NCBI GenBank assembly: GCA_014621405.1
Contig: JAANBC010000060.1
Location: forward strand, 1 to 64,000
DNA: 64,000 bases
Direction: 5' to 3'
Source: Stylonectria norvegica
Taxonomy: Eukaryota; Ascomycota; Sordariomycetes; Hypocreales; Nectriaceae
Part shown: piece by piece, positions 35,873 through 47,938 of the stretch
Position numbering within the stretch: position 1 is the first letter of the stretch
How the letters are laid out: each line of letters starts with the position of its first letter
Position numbers and translations under genes: made by a program
Notes under the pieces: model-generated
Seen by the model: the letters and a program-made list of their open reading frames with translations, nothing else
Database searches by the model: none
Told to the model about the DNA's origin: nothing

Positions 35873-36046
35873 TATTAAACCTATAGATAATTAATTGATC
35901 TTACTTGTGGCATTTATCCCTTTCTAAGGGCTGCTTTAAGTATCCTAACTGCGCTAGTCTACTTTTAATTTTAAGATTATATAATGCAGCTTATTTTCCA
36001 GGTTTGGGCTGCAGAACCCAGTGTATATTGTATCTCGGGTTTAATA
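35873..36046 (-). repeat. Copia LTR, 5' copy (minus-strand sense)
   Basis: The better preserved of the two 174-bp LTRs. It starts TATTAAACC where the other has TGTTAAACC, a G-to-A difference, and ends ATCTCGGGTTTAATA. No primer-binding site can be recognised just inside it. Confidence 0.85.
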
Positions 36047-36400
36047 ATGACTTCCTACCTTAGTAAGTGTTAGTAGCGACCTCTTTTACTCTACTCCCAG
36101 GCCCGATGTCACATAATAACTCTGTAGGCCCACTGCCACCTACAGTGGTGAGATAAAGTATTGACATACCTAAAAGTGGATTTTGCAGAGGGTAATTGAT
36201 ATGGGCTATCACTTTAATCATGCAAGTTATATAGAGTGTAGAAGTTGTTCTCTTCCTAACTAGGCACATCCGCCCGATCTAGCTAAGGTGGTAGAGTTAA
36301 TTTACCTAATAAGAGCTAGGCAAGCTAGTCACGTCTAGTCACATATAATTACATTAGGTAGGGTGCATATACTAATGCCCCCTATTAACTACTAGCTCCT
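36047..36400. other. Less AT-rich island within the block, possible LTR remnant
   Basis: About 350 bp with noticeably more G and C, including CCCACTGCCACCTACAGTGG (a 6-bp stem). It looks like a partly preserved end of another repeat. I found no second copy in the window, so it may be a solo LTR or a piece of an element whose other end is lost. Confidence 0.35.
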
Positions 36401-39400
36401 AAAACTTTATTTATCTTAAATAACTCTAATCCTATATACTAATAGATAACTATAATAAAAATCCTATAAATAGTAATTATAATATATAACTAGCTATATA
36501 ACTCCTACTTTCTAAAGTCCTATTCTAGCTTAGACTAGTTCTTATATTAACTCTATAAAGTTAATTTATTACTTATTATTATATCTATCTACTCTTATTT
36601 CTACTTATATTATTAAACCTAATTTCTTAGTAAGTTAATATGCCTTTTATCTATAATCTTAGATATAAATAGCTAGAATAGTATTTGCCTAGCTACCTAT
36701 CTATTTTATTAAATAAAATCCTATATAACTATTTCTATCTTACCCTATTATATCTTATTATTAATAGTAGTAAGTATAATATCTATTGCTTATTTACTAA
36801 GAATAGTAAAGTTTATAAGTATAGTTCTATTTTTTTCTATTATCTTCTTAAGTGCCTAATTAATTTTAGTATTAATATTAACTAAGCTAGGCTTATTAAG
36901 TAGTTTTTTTTATATTTATAATATACTTTTCTAATTAATATCTCTTTATATTAGCTCTATTAATCTTAATTCTATTAATTTTATTAATTAAGGCTAACTT
37001 AGTATTAATATTATTAAACTGCACTTTAAGATAGTAAATTGCCTTATATATTATATTAGCTCTAGTTTTATTTATAATTACTATTATTATAGTAATTACT
37101 TATAAGTTAATATATAGTTATTTAATAGCCTTAAGTAATATAAGATTTAACTTCTTAATCTTTATATTCTTTTTATATTCTACTTAGCACAGGTCCTCTA
37201 TTAAGAGATTATAAAACTTAGCATACTATAACTTAAGATATATATTATAGAATATATAAATCTTATTCTTAATATCTTTTAATAATATTCTATAAATATT
37301 AGTTAATAATTAAGCTTTAATATCTATAATAAATAGTTATTATAGGATATTATAAGTACTAAGTTTATTAATAAATTTATTACTAGCTTTAAGCACCTAA
37401 TTATATATTAAAACTCTTCTAACTAATAAGGTAAGTATCTTAACTCTATTTTTAATTATATTAGCCTTATATATTATATTTATCTTATTAATTATATCCT
37501 ATCTCTATAGAGTTAGTAAATATTAAATATAATTAAATTTAAAAAGTATTTTATTAATTATTATATTAACTATATTAACTATGCAATTAATTTTAAAAAT
37601 TCTATTAATATTTAAATAGATATTAATAGCAATGCTTAGATATTATTATATTTCTATTTATTAGAATAATATTATAGTAGTTAAGTTTAATTTTTATTTA
37701 ACCTAATATAGATTCCTTAATATAGAGAAAGGGATAAGTAGTTAGGCTAGTAATACTTACTTATTAATTAGATTTATAAGAAGCTTCTTATTAATAGCTT
37801 ATAGCTTAACTATTAAATCTTTATAACTATCTTATACTAAGACTAATATTATTTTTATTAGTTTAGTATTAATAGTCTTAGCTATATAATCTTTAACTAA
37901 GTCTTTATATTATACTAGATTATATTTCTTAAGTTCTATAATATAGGAGATTATATATTATAAAAGGCCCTTCTATTCCTTTATTAAGAGATTATTCTAT
38001 ACTTAACTTAGGACTTTCTTAATTATTAGTATTAATATATAAAAGTCTGCTTTCTTAGTTATAATCCTAATATAATCTGCTAATAGTATTATTATATATT
38101 TTAAATATAAAAGTAATATATAATAAGTTTAATAAGCTAATAGAGTATAATTAAAAGGTATTTAATAGAATAAGATAGAAAAAGAAAGAGAATATATCTT
38201 TATATAAGTTAGTATAATAAGGTAGTAAGCTGCTTTAATTATAGTTTAGTTTAATTAAGTAAATAAGATAAGATAAAAGAAATATTATTAGATAAAAGTA
38301 GGAAGTTATTATTAAGTTAATGCAAAAGAATAAATTTTAAAGCTAGGTTAATCTTCTAAGTGCTATACTATAGCTCTGATTTTATTTATCTTTAAATATT
38401 ACTTTAAACTTAGTATATAAATTAGAATTGCATATAACTTCTAACTCTATAGCCTTCTAGTTATAAATTATTTATATTAGTATAACTCTACTTTTAAATT
38501 TAATACTAATATATATATTACTTCTTCCTAATCTAATTGCCTAATTAGACTAAGCTTATAATTTATAATAAATTAAGTATCTTTATATATATAGATTAAG
38601 TTATTATATATCTATATAAGTTCTCTTTTTTTTATACTATAAGTTATACTTATAGCTTTATTCTTTCTATTTAACTAGGTATTTTAATTAGAGGTGCTAT
38701 ACTTAATATATTATCTATTTATTAATAAGTTTCTTAATCTTATATTCTTATTAATCCTCTAATACTAGTCCTAGTAGTTCTTTAGTTCTGCAGTATAGAT
38801 TCTCTTCTTTTAGCGCTAGGAATAATTATATTATTAATATAATATTATAAATTTGCTACTTTACTAGCAAGTCTAGCTTATATACTAATATTCTAATCTA
38901 TTTAATAACTTTAAAAAGACTAGCTTACTACTAAGTCTATTTTCTAAGTAGTTTTCCTAGTAAATAGTAGTTATTATAGAGCTATAGAAATACTTTATTA
39001 CTTAATTTAAACTCTATTAGCTAATATCTATAATTATATACTCTTTTTATTACTTTTACTATAAATATTATAATATATCTCACTTCTTTTTTATATAAGC
39101 GCTAGACTATATTTAAAGCTACTTAATTAAACTTATCGCAGCTATTAGTTAATATATTAAGTGCTAAATACAGCTTAAAGCCTAAAGTAAGCTTATTAAA
39201 GCTCCTTTTAATTAGTATATTTATAGAATTATTTAAAGTGAACTATAGTTTAGGCAGTATATTAATCTAAGAAATATTAAATATTATATTATAAAAGTAT
39301 ATAGTGATTTTAACTATCTAATTCTTTTACTTATTAAGTTTATTAGTTTATAGGTAATATATTATATTATATACTAATATTAACCTAACTAGTTTAAAAA

Positions 39401-41118
39401 GATATCTTTATATATTTAAATAGAACTTTAGATCTTAATTACTAATTATAACCTTAAGAAACCTCTAATTATAGAGTAGTAATATCTATAATAGTAGAAC
39501 TGCTTATTATTATATAGTATATATTATAGATCCTAGAATAAGTATTGTTTTCTTTAACTATTTATATAAGATTATTAATAAATAATTAAAGTTAATATTA
39601 CTTTTATTAAGTTTTTAAAAAGAATAGTCTAACTTAACTTTTAGCAGTCCTATTATAAAGTCTATTATAATTATATAATATAGTTAAGTTAGTAAGTTAA
39701 TTAAGTTTAATTTACCTAGTTTCTTTTATCTATTTATAGCATTCTATAGGCAAACCTTATAATATTATATCTAATTCTTAACTTATCTTAGTATTTAGTA
39801 AAATAATAGTCTATTAAGTCTAGCTATTATCTTATAGACTCTAGTATAAAAGTTTTTATTATATAGTTCTCTTAGTATAATAAGTATATAATTTTAAGAA
39901 ATATAAAGTTATTAATAACCTCTCTTATCTAATTAATATAATAGTTTATTATTTATTATAAATAAAATTTATAGTTATCTTACTAATTTCTATTTTTTCT
40001 TTAATCTTTCTATTTCTTCTAAGTTAACTGCGCTATTAATTTTAGCTATAATAGTAGCATTTATCTCCAGATTATCTATTACCTATTTTATTTAGTTATT
40101 CTTATAGTATTCTTCTAGAAATTTAGTTTTTATTTTAATATTTATTTTTATTATTATTATACTATAATAACTATATACTTATATATTATCTAGCTTGCTT
40201 TATACCTAAACTATTAGGTCTATATCCTACTACTAGTTATATTCCTTCTTATTTATTATAAGAAGCCTAAATAGTATATTTAAAATTTAATTTATTTTAC
40301 TAAGAATATATTATATATTAAGTTAAAATTAATTTAAATAAATTAATACTACTATTAATCTAGGATTTACTTTTACTAAGTCTAATATTAATATTATTAT
40401 ATAATTAACTATTCTTTTAGTTATTATATAATTTATAAGAATTATAATAAGTTTTTTAAATAAGTTAATTATAACTCTTAGCTTATAATAGATCCAAATA
40501 AGGCAAGTGACTTCTAATTCTATAAATTAATATTTCTATTCTATTTTAAAAAGTAACTTACTAAGAAATAGGATAGGTTATATCTTACTAACTAGTATAG
40601 TATTACTATCTAAGATATTATCTTAAAGATAAAAGATAAATAGGCCTATTTCTCTACTACTAGTGTCTAATTTATAGTAGATAGGTCTAATAAGATTATA
40701 GTAGTATAAGGTTATTCTATTTATTAGGTGTTCTTATAGAATCTAGAAGAAGTTATATTTTAACTTTAATAGCTTAAATATCACTTGTCTAACTTTAGTT
40801 ATATAAGCTTTCTTATTAATCTTCTTAACTATTTAACCTTTTTATTATAGTCTTATAAGTAGTTCTTTTTTTTTATTTCTCTAATAACTCTGCCTTTATC
40901 TGGAATAATAGTATAAATCTTTAGAGGAAAGTGGCTATACTAAGATATATTTTAAGGGATACTAATATATCTGGTATTTTTATCTTTCTTAATACTTCTA
41001 TTCTATCTTTTATAGTATTAAGCTTAAATATATCTACTCTTAATTTAAGTATAAGTATTATAAAATTACTAAAAGCTCTTTAAATAGAAAAATTTCTATT
41101 TACAGTTAGTTATAGTAG

Positions 41119-41345
41119 TCTTAGCACTAACCTTAAGGGGAACACGTTCCCATCCTTCGATTTCTACCTAGACTAGTATGCTCGCACTAGACACCATGAC
41201 ACGTTGGGGTGTATTCTCGGCACTGCTATCCGTAGCGCTCCGGCACAGACATCCGTAGTCTTCTACTTATATCACATACTCCCCTGAGATGTAGTCAGTT
41301 ATAGTAAAGTCCACAAATTCCTCTTTCTCTATATTGATCATTAGG
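41119..41345 (+). promoter_or_regulatory. Transition from AT-rich block to the PLD-like gene
   Basis: Normal composition returns abruptly at about 41119. GGGAAC-AC-GTTCCC at 41138-41151 is a 6-bp-stem palindrome. The promoter of the gene at 41346 must lie here. No TATA box is evident. Confidence 0.4.
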
Positions 41346-43229
41346 ATGGTCTCTAAAACTGTCACTGATCTTTGTCAGGAAACCCGCAACGTCACCACAG
41401 CTCTCGCTCTTCATCCGGGGAAGTCGCCTGGAGAAGTCGCTGGTGATCTATATGGACATCATACTGGTATTGCCAATCGAACTTCAGACGACGACGAAGA
41501 GGCTGTATTCCAAAACGCATCTAGTAGCGCATTCAAATGTGGCAGCTGGGGCTCGAAGCAACCAAGCACACTCTTCCTCAAGGCATTTGCCGACTCGCTC
41601 AAATGTCTCGACAAGGACCCTCTTGTAGGAACTGTGTCGCCTTCACTCATGGGCTCACATGGAACGATTCCCCTCACGATCATTGCTCCCCTCGCTGATA
41701 TCATTCGGCACTGTTCTAATCTTATCGTGCGCGCCGAGAAGGAAGTGTTCTTCATTACATGCGAATGGTCACCATCAATTGCACAGCGACTCATCAATGC
41801 CGCCTTAGTGGAGCTATCGTATCGTGCAGGAGAGCGCGGTCAACCTGTGGTCGTTAGGATCATGTACGACAAACCAGGCGCTGCCCATGCCATTGCTGCT
41901 CGCCAGCATGTGAAGCCGTCCACATACGCCTTTGACCCAATACAGCTGCCTTCACCAGAACAGATTCCGAATCTGAACCTACATGTCATCAGTATGCACA
42001 CCATGTTACTCGGAACGCTGCATGCCAAATTCTGCGTCGTCGATCGTAAGGCTGCCGCTGTCATGAGTAACAATATGGAAGACAACGACAACATGGAGAT
42101 GATGACACATGTGGAGGGCCCCATTGTGGACAGCTTATACGACGCAGCACTGCTCACCTGGAACGACTATCTTCAGCAGCCAATTCTCTCACACCAGGCC
42201 TCGATAGGCAGCTCGGATGGGTGCTTAGGCCGAAACGCTCAAGATAATCTTCAAACGGGTAGACCAGGATCCTTGAATGATGTAAATACTGCAATCGATG
42301 AAACGAAACCGCGACTTGCAGTTCACGAACCTAGCCATCCTCACTTTGACAGAACAATATCCGACGAAATTACTCGCGTCCAGGGCGCCTACCTTGCCAA
42401 ACCAAATGAAACTTCTTTACAAGCAGCAAATCGACAGCTCAACATATCGGCGAAAACACCAGTCAACGCAACCGGCCCCGAAATACACGACGGGGACGAG
42501 CTAGTACCATATATATCGACTTCCACGCCACATCCTGTCCCCATCGCTCTCGTGGGCCGTCCACCTCACGGGGGTCTTGATTCGAAGGACGTCAGTGTAC
42601 CACAGAACGAAGCCTGGCTATCCTTGATTCGAAATGCGCAGCATGATATTTTTATTCAAACACCAGATCTAAACGCAACACCTCTAATCTGCGCGCTCGC
42701 TGAAGCGCTGCAGCGGGGAGTCGAGGTAACCTACTACGTATGCTTTGGATACAATGATGCTGGGGAAATCATGCCAGGTCAGGGTGGAACTAATGAGCAA
42801 GCTGCACAATCCCTGATAAGCTTGGTGTCATCAAACGGGCCTGCTCGAGATCTTTTACACATTTACGATTATGTCGGAAAGGACCAAGATCATCCCATCC
42901 ATCAATCGTTCAAATCCCGCTCCTGCCACATCAAACTTTTGATCGCCGACAGTGCAGTTGGAATACAAGGCAGCGGAAATCAGGATACCCAGTCATGGTT
43001 CCACAGTCAGGAGATGAATATTATGGTTGATAGCCAAGAGATTTGCAAGACTTGGAGGGAGTACATTGACAGAAACCAGAACACCAAGATATATGGTAAG
43101 GTAGCAAAGGATGGGGTGTGGAGAGACAAAGAAGGCAAACCTGGCAATGGCTACAAAGGAAACCCTGGGCTGGTAGAAGGGACTATTAAGGGAGCGTTGG
43201 GGATGATTAAAAAGAAGAGAGGGAAATAA
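41346..43229 (+). CDS. Phospholipase D-superfamily protein with two HKD motifs
   Basis: An intronless frame of 627 residues starting at ATG 41346 (an in-frame TTG 12 bases earlier is not used). Two complete HxKx4D catalytic motifs are present: HAKFCVVD (residues 226-233) followed by SNN, and HIKLLIAD (528-535) followed by GSGNQDTQSW. Two such motifs form one active site in phospholipase D, cardiolipin synthase and related phosphodiesterases. The spacing of about 300 residues, with a Ser/Pro-rich less conserved middle, matches fungal intracellular PLD-like proteins rather than the PX/PH-containing PLD1 enzymes. No signal peptide or membrane helix is seen. The basic C-terminus (MIKKKRGK) may help bind membranes. 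The substrate is unknown. Confidence 0.88.
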   Translation: MVSKTVTDLCQETRNVTTALALHPGKSPGEVAGDLYGHHTGIANRTSDDDEEAVFQNASSSAFKCGSWGSKQPSTLFLKAFADSLKCLDKDPLVGTVSPSLMGSHGTIPLTIIAPLADIIRHCSNLIVRAEKEVFFITCEWSPSIAQRLINAALVELSYRAGERGQPVVVRIMYDKPGAAHAIAARQHVKPSTYAFDPIQLPSPEQIPNLNLHVISMHTMLLGTLHAKFCVVDRKAAAVMSNNMEDNDNMEMMTHVEGPIVDSLYDAALLTWNDYLQQPILSHQASIGSSDGCLGRNAQDNLQTGRPGSLNDVNTAIDETKPRLAVHEPSHPHFDRTISDEITRVQGAYLAKPNETSLQAANRQLNISAKTPVNATGPEIHDGDELVPYISTSTPHPVPIALVGRPPHGGLDSKDVSVPQNEAWLSLIRNAQHDIFIQTPDLNATPLICALAEALQRGVEVTYYVCFGYNDAGEIMPGQGGTNEQAAQSLISLVSSNGPARDLLHIYDYVGKDQDHPIHQSFKSRSCHIKLLIADSAVGIQGSGNQDTQSWFHSQEMNIMVDSQEICKTWREYIDRNQNTKIYGKVAKDGVWRDKEGKPGNGYKGNPGLVEGTIKGALGMIKKKRGK

Positions 43230-44152
43230 TGACTGGAAATATTTAGTGCTTCTGTATCCTTTACCTCCGCAGCAGACACAATTGCAAGATCAACTTACTT
43301 TGAGAAATGTTTTGTAGGGAGTAAGACGAGAAACGTCCCCAATTGAGCAGGAGCCTTTTCGCATCCCAGCACTAATTACCTGCCTGTACTGTAGTAAATG
43401 ACCTCGTTGACTTCCTTCGTACTGGGTGGGTCGTGGTATTTGGGAGCAAGGGAAACCTGATCTGCCTCAAGAACTAGGAATGCTTCCGGGTAAGCCACTT
43501 AGTCATATAGACTCATCCACGTCATACGCAGGGTCCCTAACTATTTATGGTTAGAGCAAGGCTTGTTTCGGAACTGTCGGCAAGTTTTTGGGCTTGAACT
43601 TAGGAATGCCTGCAACTGAGTTCTTACAACAAAGCAGACTTTGTTACTACAGCAGAAATCACTATGCCTTACAAGACAAGACCACATTCTGATTTTACTC
43701 ACGGAACTGGTCGTCACTGACAAGAGGCTCTGCAAGCTAGTAGGACCCTCCAAAATGTCATAATTACCCTGCACGTTTACCCCATTTTACCACTTCAATA
43801 TAAATCAGTGATTTATGATAGCTGGAATGAAATGTTACCGTGCTTAATTTGAAGCGTGATACCAGAAGCACAATCTTTGCAGCAGGCGTACTCTTTCTGT
43901 AGCTACATTAGATGTCATCTGGCATCTATGCCAGCATAAGGTAGGTAACAATCATAACAAAGTGGGGGGTTCATACTTACTAGGGCCATAAGTCCGAAAT
44001 CAGTAGGTAAGTCCGAAATCACAAACGTCATCATATGTCTCCTATCACAGGCTCTATTCTTAGGAGTCACTTAAGTTCAACGTCTTAAATCGACTTCTGT
44101 TTATTGTCTGTAGTTTGATTTCAGTCTGGCAACTGGATTTTCATACATCAAG
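43230..44152. other. Intergenic, no gene seen
   Basis: About 920 bp between two plus-strand genes. The minus-strand frame 43541-43774 is not protein-like. GTAAGTCCGAAATCA or a close match occurs twice in close succession near 43990-44020. Confidence 0.5.
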
Positions 44153-45316
44153 ATGACTATTCTTGGGTCTCAAGCGACGCAACTTAAAGACTTCCTTTCC
44201 TACCTCTCAACTTTCACCGGGGATCTCTCCAACGTAACTGCTCCGCCCTTTGTTCTTGCTCCTAAATCCGCCATTGAAATACCTTCAGCTTGGGCTTCTT
44301 GTCACTCCCTTTTTCTCCAAATATCCGAAGAGCCAGATACAGCCCACCGCGCCTTACTAGTTGCGAAGAATTATGTGTGCAGTATAAAACAACTAGTCGA
44401 CGATGGTGGGAACAATGCCGCAAAAAAACCGCTGAACCCTTTTCTTGGGGAACTGTTCTTCGGTATCTTCAAAGACAAAGAGTCATGTACTCACTTGACT
44501 GCTGAACAAGTGTCTCACCATCCCCCGGTCACGGCTTGTTTCATGTACAACAAGCAGCGAGGAATTACCTCCACCGGGTTTGCTGCCCAAGAAACGTCTT
44601 TTACACCATCGAGCGGAGTTGTCGTGCGCCAAGCAGGCTACGCTATAATAACAGATGCAAACCACGGCGAAAAGCACCTCATGACAATGCCCACGCTTTC
44701 CATTAAGGGAATTTTCACTGGCCAGCCATATCCAGAACTCAGTGGGCCGAGTTTTATCAGCAGCTCCAGCGGATTTATGACGAAGGTCGAGTTCGAAGGA
44801 CGGGGAAAACTTGGTATGGGCGCTAAAAACCGAATACATGCAAGGGTGTATGAGACTTGCGACGAAAGAAACCTGGTCTATAGCATTTCGGGGCAGTGGG
44901 ACGGTTGCCTTGTGGTTAAAGATGGGGAGGGCCAGGTGGTTGAAAGATTCCACATCGATGACGTTCCTCTTTCCAAGCTCCATATACAGCCAGAGGCGCA
45001 ACAAGGGCGGTGGGAATCTCGCCGAGCGTGGAGTCAGGTTTTTCAGGGTATACACGAAAGAGACGCGGCCAAGATTGGCTTTCACAAGGCTGCTATTGAG
45101 GAAGATCAGCGGCTACGCAGGGTTGAGGAAGAGAAGCGAGGCACTGAGTGGAATAGACTGTTTTTCGCGAGAGTAAATCATGATGAGGAGGCCACAATGT
45201 TGCTAAATCGGATCAGAGACCATCGGTGGACTGGTTTCAACCCAGCCCGAACGGGCGGGATTTGGAAAGGGATTGGAATTGAGAGAACGGAGAGTGTGAT
45301 CAAAACACTCCGGTAA
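44153..45316 (+). CDS. Oxysterol-binding protein, short Kes1/Osh4 type
   Basis: An intronless 387-residue protein consisting of the lipid-binding ORD alone. The family fingerprint EQVSHHPPVTA is at residues 118-128, and KKPLNPFLGELF at 91-102. A typical C-terminal stretch includes FHKAAIEEDQRLRR and RWTGFN. These proteins swap sterol for phosphatidylinositol 4-phosphate between membranes and counteract Golgi PI4P signalling. No PH domain, ankyrin repeat or FFAT motif is visible, so it is the soluble short form. The start context is CATCAAGATGACT. No sign of damage. Confidence 0.93.
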   Translation: MTILGSQATQLKDFLSYLSTFTGDLSNVTAPPFVLAPKSAIEIPSAWASCHSLFLQISEEPDTAHRALLVAKNYVCSIKQLVDDGGNNAAKKPLNPFLGELFFGIFKDKESCTHLTAEQVSHHPPVTACFMYNKQRGITSTGFAAQETSFTPSSGVVVRQAGYAIITDANHGEKHLMTMPTLSIKGIFTGQPYPELSGPSFISSSSGFMTKVEFEGRGKLGMGAKNRIHARVYETCDERNLVYSISGQWDGCLVVKDGEGQVVERFHIDDVPLSKLHIQPEAQQGRWESRRAWSQVFQGIHERDAAKIGFHKAAIEEDQRLRRVEEEKRGTEWNRLFFARVNHDEEATMLLNRIRDHRWTGFNPARTGGIWKGIGIERTESVIKTLR

Positions 45317-45479
45317 CAAGGTAGTATTGCGATGCCATCTACCAAGTTACTCAATATTGAACAGTAATTTCATAAAGATAATATAAATAGAAATCTGTTT
45401 GCACTCGGTCTGTTATGTGAAAGAACACATAAACTATACGATTAGCATAGCTATGTTCTTAATCTGAGTCTACCTACAT

Positions 45480-47662
45480 CTATATGCTTTCGAGAAACTT
45501 ATTAATACTCTCAGTTGTATCCACACTTACAGCGCCTTTCAACATACTGCTTGCATCTCCAGATTTTATAGCCCTGATGCAGGCTTCCATGAAAGAACAG
45601 GACTCTCGTGCATAGTTCGCAAATACATAAGAGCCGCCCGATGCTTCCTCTCTTTCAGACACCGTGTCCCACAGGGTTTTCCATCTGTCGCAAGCGCGAA
45701 GCATAGATTTTGATACCATAAGACCTAAATAGCACGACCTTGCAACGTTAAGTATGGCGCATAACGCTTAAAAGTATAAGTAGTCGGTCGGCAGTAGCAG
45801 GGCGCGACCTACTTACAACAAATTACAGAAAATAGCGCCGGTGATGTTGCATTTTGATATTGCGTATCGTCAGATCCGGGCCATGAATCTTGCAACAAGA
45901 GTTCAACTGACGTAGCAAGAGACTGAGGACGCAATGCACCAGAATCCAAGGCGATGACTTGCTCAAACTCGGTCGCACTTCTAGCTTCGAAAATGCGATC
46001 AGAGCAAGGCATGTCGCCGACGAGCTCTGGGACCATCAAGACCGGGTGAAGATTGAAACAGCAGGCCATTAAACTGTTATTCAAGTGAGTCCAATGCACT
46101 AAACTGAGCTTTTTATCAGATTCGAGGTCCAAAATATGTGATGTAAGAACTTAGTTACCGAATCGCAAGTTCATATTGGATAAATGCATCCCATTCTAAT
46201 CCTGTGTAGCGGTGGATCCTCTTAGGGTGTTTCGTTCGAATAAGTCCAGATAAACGGAGAGCTTGATTAAGGGTGGGCTGTCGCTGAAGTCGAATACGTC
46301 GGCGGGTAGACTCATCATTGATGCCCATTTGAACCACTAGTATTGTCAAAGCTGCTTGAATGGCCTGTGTTTCTTCCCGTGTGATATCCAACTCCAGGCC
46401 GGTTCTCTCTAGCAAAGTACGAAAGACCACGTGGTTATAGATGTACGCCTCAGCAGTGTCAAAAAAAGATCGGACTGATATAGCGCTGTCGAATGGTGCA
46501 CTGAACAGCGACCCCATGCAGACAACAGATAGCAAAAGCGGGAGCGGGATCATCTCCACGTCGAAAGTTGGCGGATGGAGAATAGGATGATACGGTTGAA
46601 CTTGACTGAAGAAGACACGTGTGAAGTGCTGGATATTCCCGGGAGTGAAGACAGATCGGGCGAGAACGGTATCAAATCGCTCGCTGTCGGCATTCTGTTG
46701 AAGGCGGGTGGTTTCGTGAGTACTGGAAAGACCACGTATCAGATTGTCAACCCGAGATTGTGAAAGACTTGGGTTCAGAACAAAATGGTCTTGCTCGGAA
46801 AGCATCTCATCAACGGATACCGCGCTTATCTCGGGAACATGATCCACTAACCAAGGCATAGATGGCCAACTAATGAGATCAGAATCCGTGTTACTATAAG
46901 TGAGTGTCGAAGGAGGGAGTATCATGGAATTCTCCTGCTCCAGCGTGCTATTACTGGACATGTGCCTCAAAAGTGCTTCTGAAGTGCCAAAGTTCCTAGG
47001 GTTCGTATACTCCAAGAGTAAAGGTGCAGACGATACTGAAGTCCTCTGCGTATTGATAGTTGGTTCTGCATCTGCAGAAGTGTTCATACGCTGGTATGAA
47101 CAACCGGCGTTCGATGAAGAGCAACGCAAACATGGCTTTCCTTGGCTGCAGGATACTTTACTTCGATAGCACCTGTCACAGGAACGCGACTTGGTTCCTC
47201 TTTTTGACAGTGGGATCACTATATCTGCGCTGCCGGTACACCTCCGAATATGTCGTCGGGCGACATCGCTGAGGGCGAATCAGTAACAAGCAATATGCAA
47301 TATGATGATAAACAAACGTTCTGTAAAATCCTTTTGAGCATGATGGACACAAGATCGATAAAGTGCCGGCATCTTGACCGAGTTAAACTTGTCCTCTTTC
47401 AGATAGCAAGAGCTTTGGGCAGCTTACGTTTTCCTTCGTGGCGTCGAAGATGACTGATACTAGAGTACGTTTTGCCGCAAGTCAGGCATGTTAGGGGCGA
47501 TGCCGCGCCAGAACTCTCCTGTCCAACCATAGGGATTGCGGAAGCCATTGGACCGGGGAACGATAAAGTCTGCTGGGCGTTCTGGGGAATTAAATCTGGA
47601 AAACTATGTGGGTGAACCACCGCACTGGAGCAGAAATGGGCTTTTATCCGACACGCAAACAT
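45480..47662 (-). CDS. Transcription factor with two C2H2 fingers plus a Zn2Cys6 cluster (five exons)
   Basis: Exons on the minus strand: 47428-47662, 47318-47372, 46159-47268, 45817-46103 and 45480-45724. The introns are 55, 49, 55 and 92 nt, all GT...AG, and the sum gives 643 residues in frame. Exon 1 holds finger 1, CLTCGKTYSSISHLRRHEGKH, completed by splicing. Exon 2 opens finger 2 (CPSCSKGFYR), which exon 3 completes (DVARRHIRRC). The Zn2Cys6 cluster follows about 20 residues later: CDRCYRSKVSCSQGKPCLRC, then a last Cys after 8 residues. Next comes the fungal-specific transcription factor domain (FFSQVQPYHPILHPPTFDVE; AIQAALTILVVQMG; WTHLNNSLMACCFNLHPVLM). This C2H2-C2H2-Zn2Cys6 fusion is a known but minority class of fungal regulators. 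It is divergent from the complex I PSST gene at 47939 and may share its promoter. Start at ATG 47662. No damage seen. Confidence 0.9.
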
Positions 47663-47938
47663 GGTAGCGGCATCCGGTATCCGGCGGGTTTTTGACCGAC
47701 GATGTGGGCTCTTCGCCGATGAAACGTGGGTCCACGAGCCAACACAGCGGAATTTGGTCCAATGCTATTGGATGGAGGCATAACAGTCCACAAGGTCCGT
47801 TAGGGATGTTTGCTCCTGATCATTTTACAACCCATCTAACTAAACCTAGAAATACTCCCTTTTACCCCCTCGTTAAGCTTGTCGTTTGGATGTATACTCC
47901 TCTCCGCTTGGAATTGCCAAACGATATATAATTTCAAC
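47663..47938. promoter_or_regulatory. Divergent promoter between finger regulator and PSST gene
   Basis: A 276-bp region between two start codons that point away from each other. It is likely to hold both promoters. ACGATATATAATTTC just before the PSST start (about 47921-47935) could act as a TATA-like element but is too close to the ATG to be typical. No obvious operator repeats. Confidence 0.45.

Larger units (their letters stand above)
29367..36046 (-). mobile_element. RIP-mutated Ty1/Copia retrotransposon, 6.68 kb, nearly full length
   Basis: Two direct repeats of exactly 174 bp bound the element: 29367-29540 and 35873-36046. The left begins TGTTAAACC and both end in GTTTAATA, an LTR-like TG...(C/T)A arrangement. 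A purine-rich tract on the minus strand (TAGGGGGG, complement of 29541-29550) abuts the left LTR, as a polypurine tract abuts a 3' LTR, so the element is on the minus strand. In agreement, the minus strand near 34460 reads ILDSGTTLYLFN and then ENKFIFAGLNK, the Copia aspartic protease (DSG[AT]T...F.AG). Stops interrupt even this region. Integrase and reverse transcriptase would lie at about 30000-34000 but cannot be read because of mutation and N bases. No target-site duplication is visible. An Ala/Lys-rich patch near 30170-30300 is unexplained. Confidence 0.85.
22680..41118. repeat. Large AT-rich RIP-type block, about 18.4 kb
   Basis: Composition changes sharply here. Long runs consist almost only of A and T with a great excess of TpA, and stop codons fill all frames. 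The block holds at least two recognisable nested or adjacent LTR elements, listed separately. Segments 22680-25091 and 36400-41118 contain no motif that I can assign. The few GC-richer patches (26880-27030, 27335-27450, 30170-30300, 36050-36390) are probably less mutated pieces of transposons. No host gene is visible inside. Such blocks are typical of fungi that mutate duplicated DNA and then package it as heterochromatin. Confidence 0.9.

Noticed and set aside
36685..36885. 66-codon frame in the AT-rich block
   Set aside because: Composition is almost only Leu, Ile, Tyr, Asn, Lys and Ser as expected from A/T-only DNA. No motif.
36047..41345. Attempt to pair 36047-36400 with 41119-41345 as LTRs of one element
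   Set aside because: The two segments share no alignable sequence, so they are not a repeat pair.
44483..45085. 200-codon minus-strand frame opposite the oxysterol-binding protein
   Set aside because: Antisense shadow of a well-supported gene, with no domain of its own.
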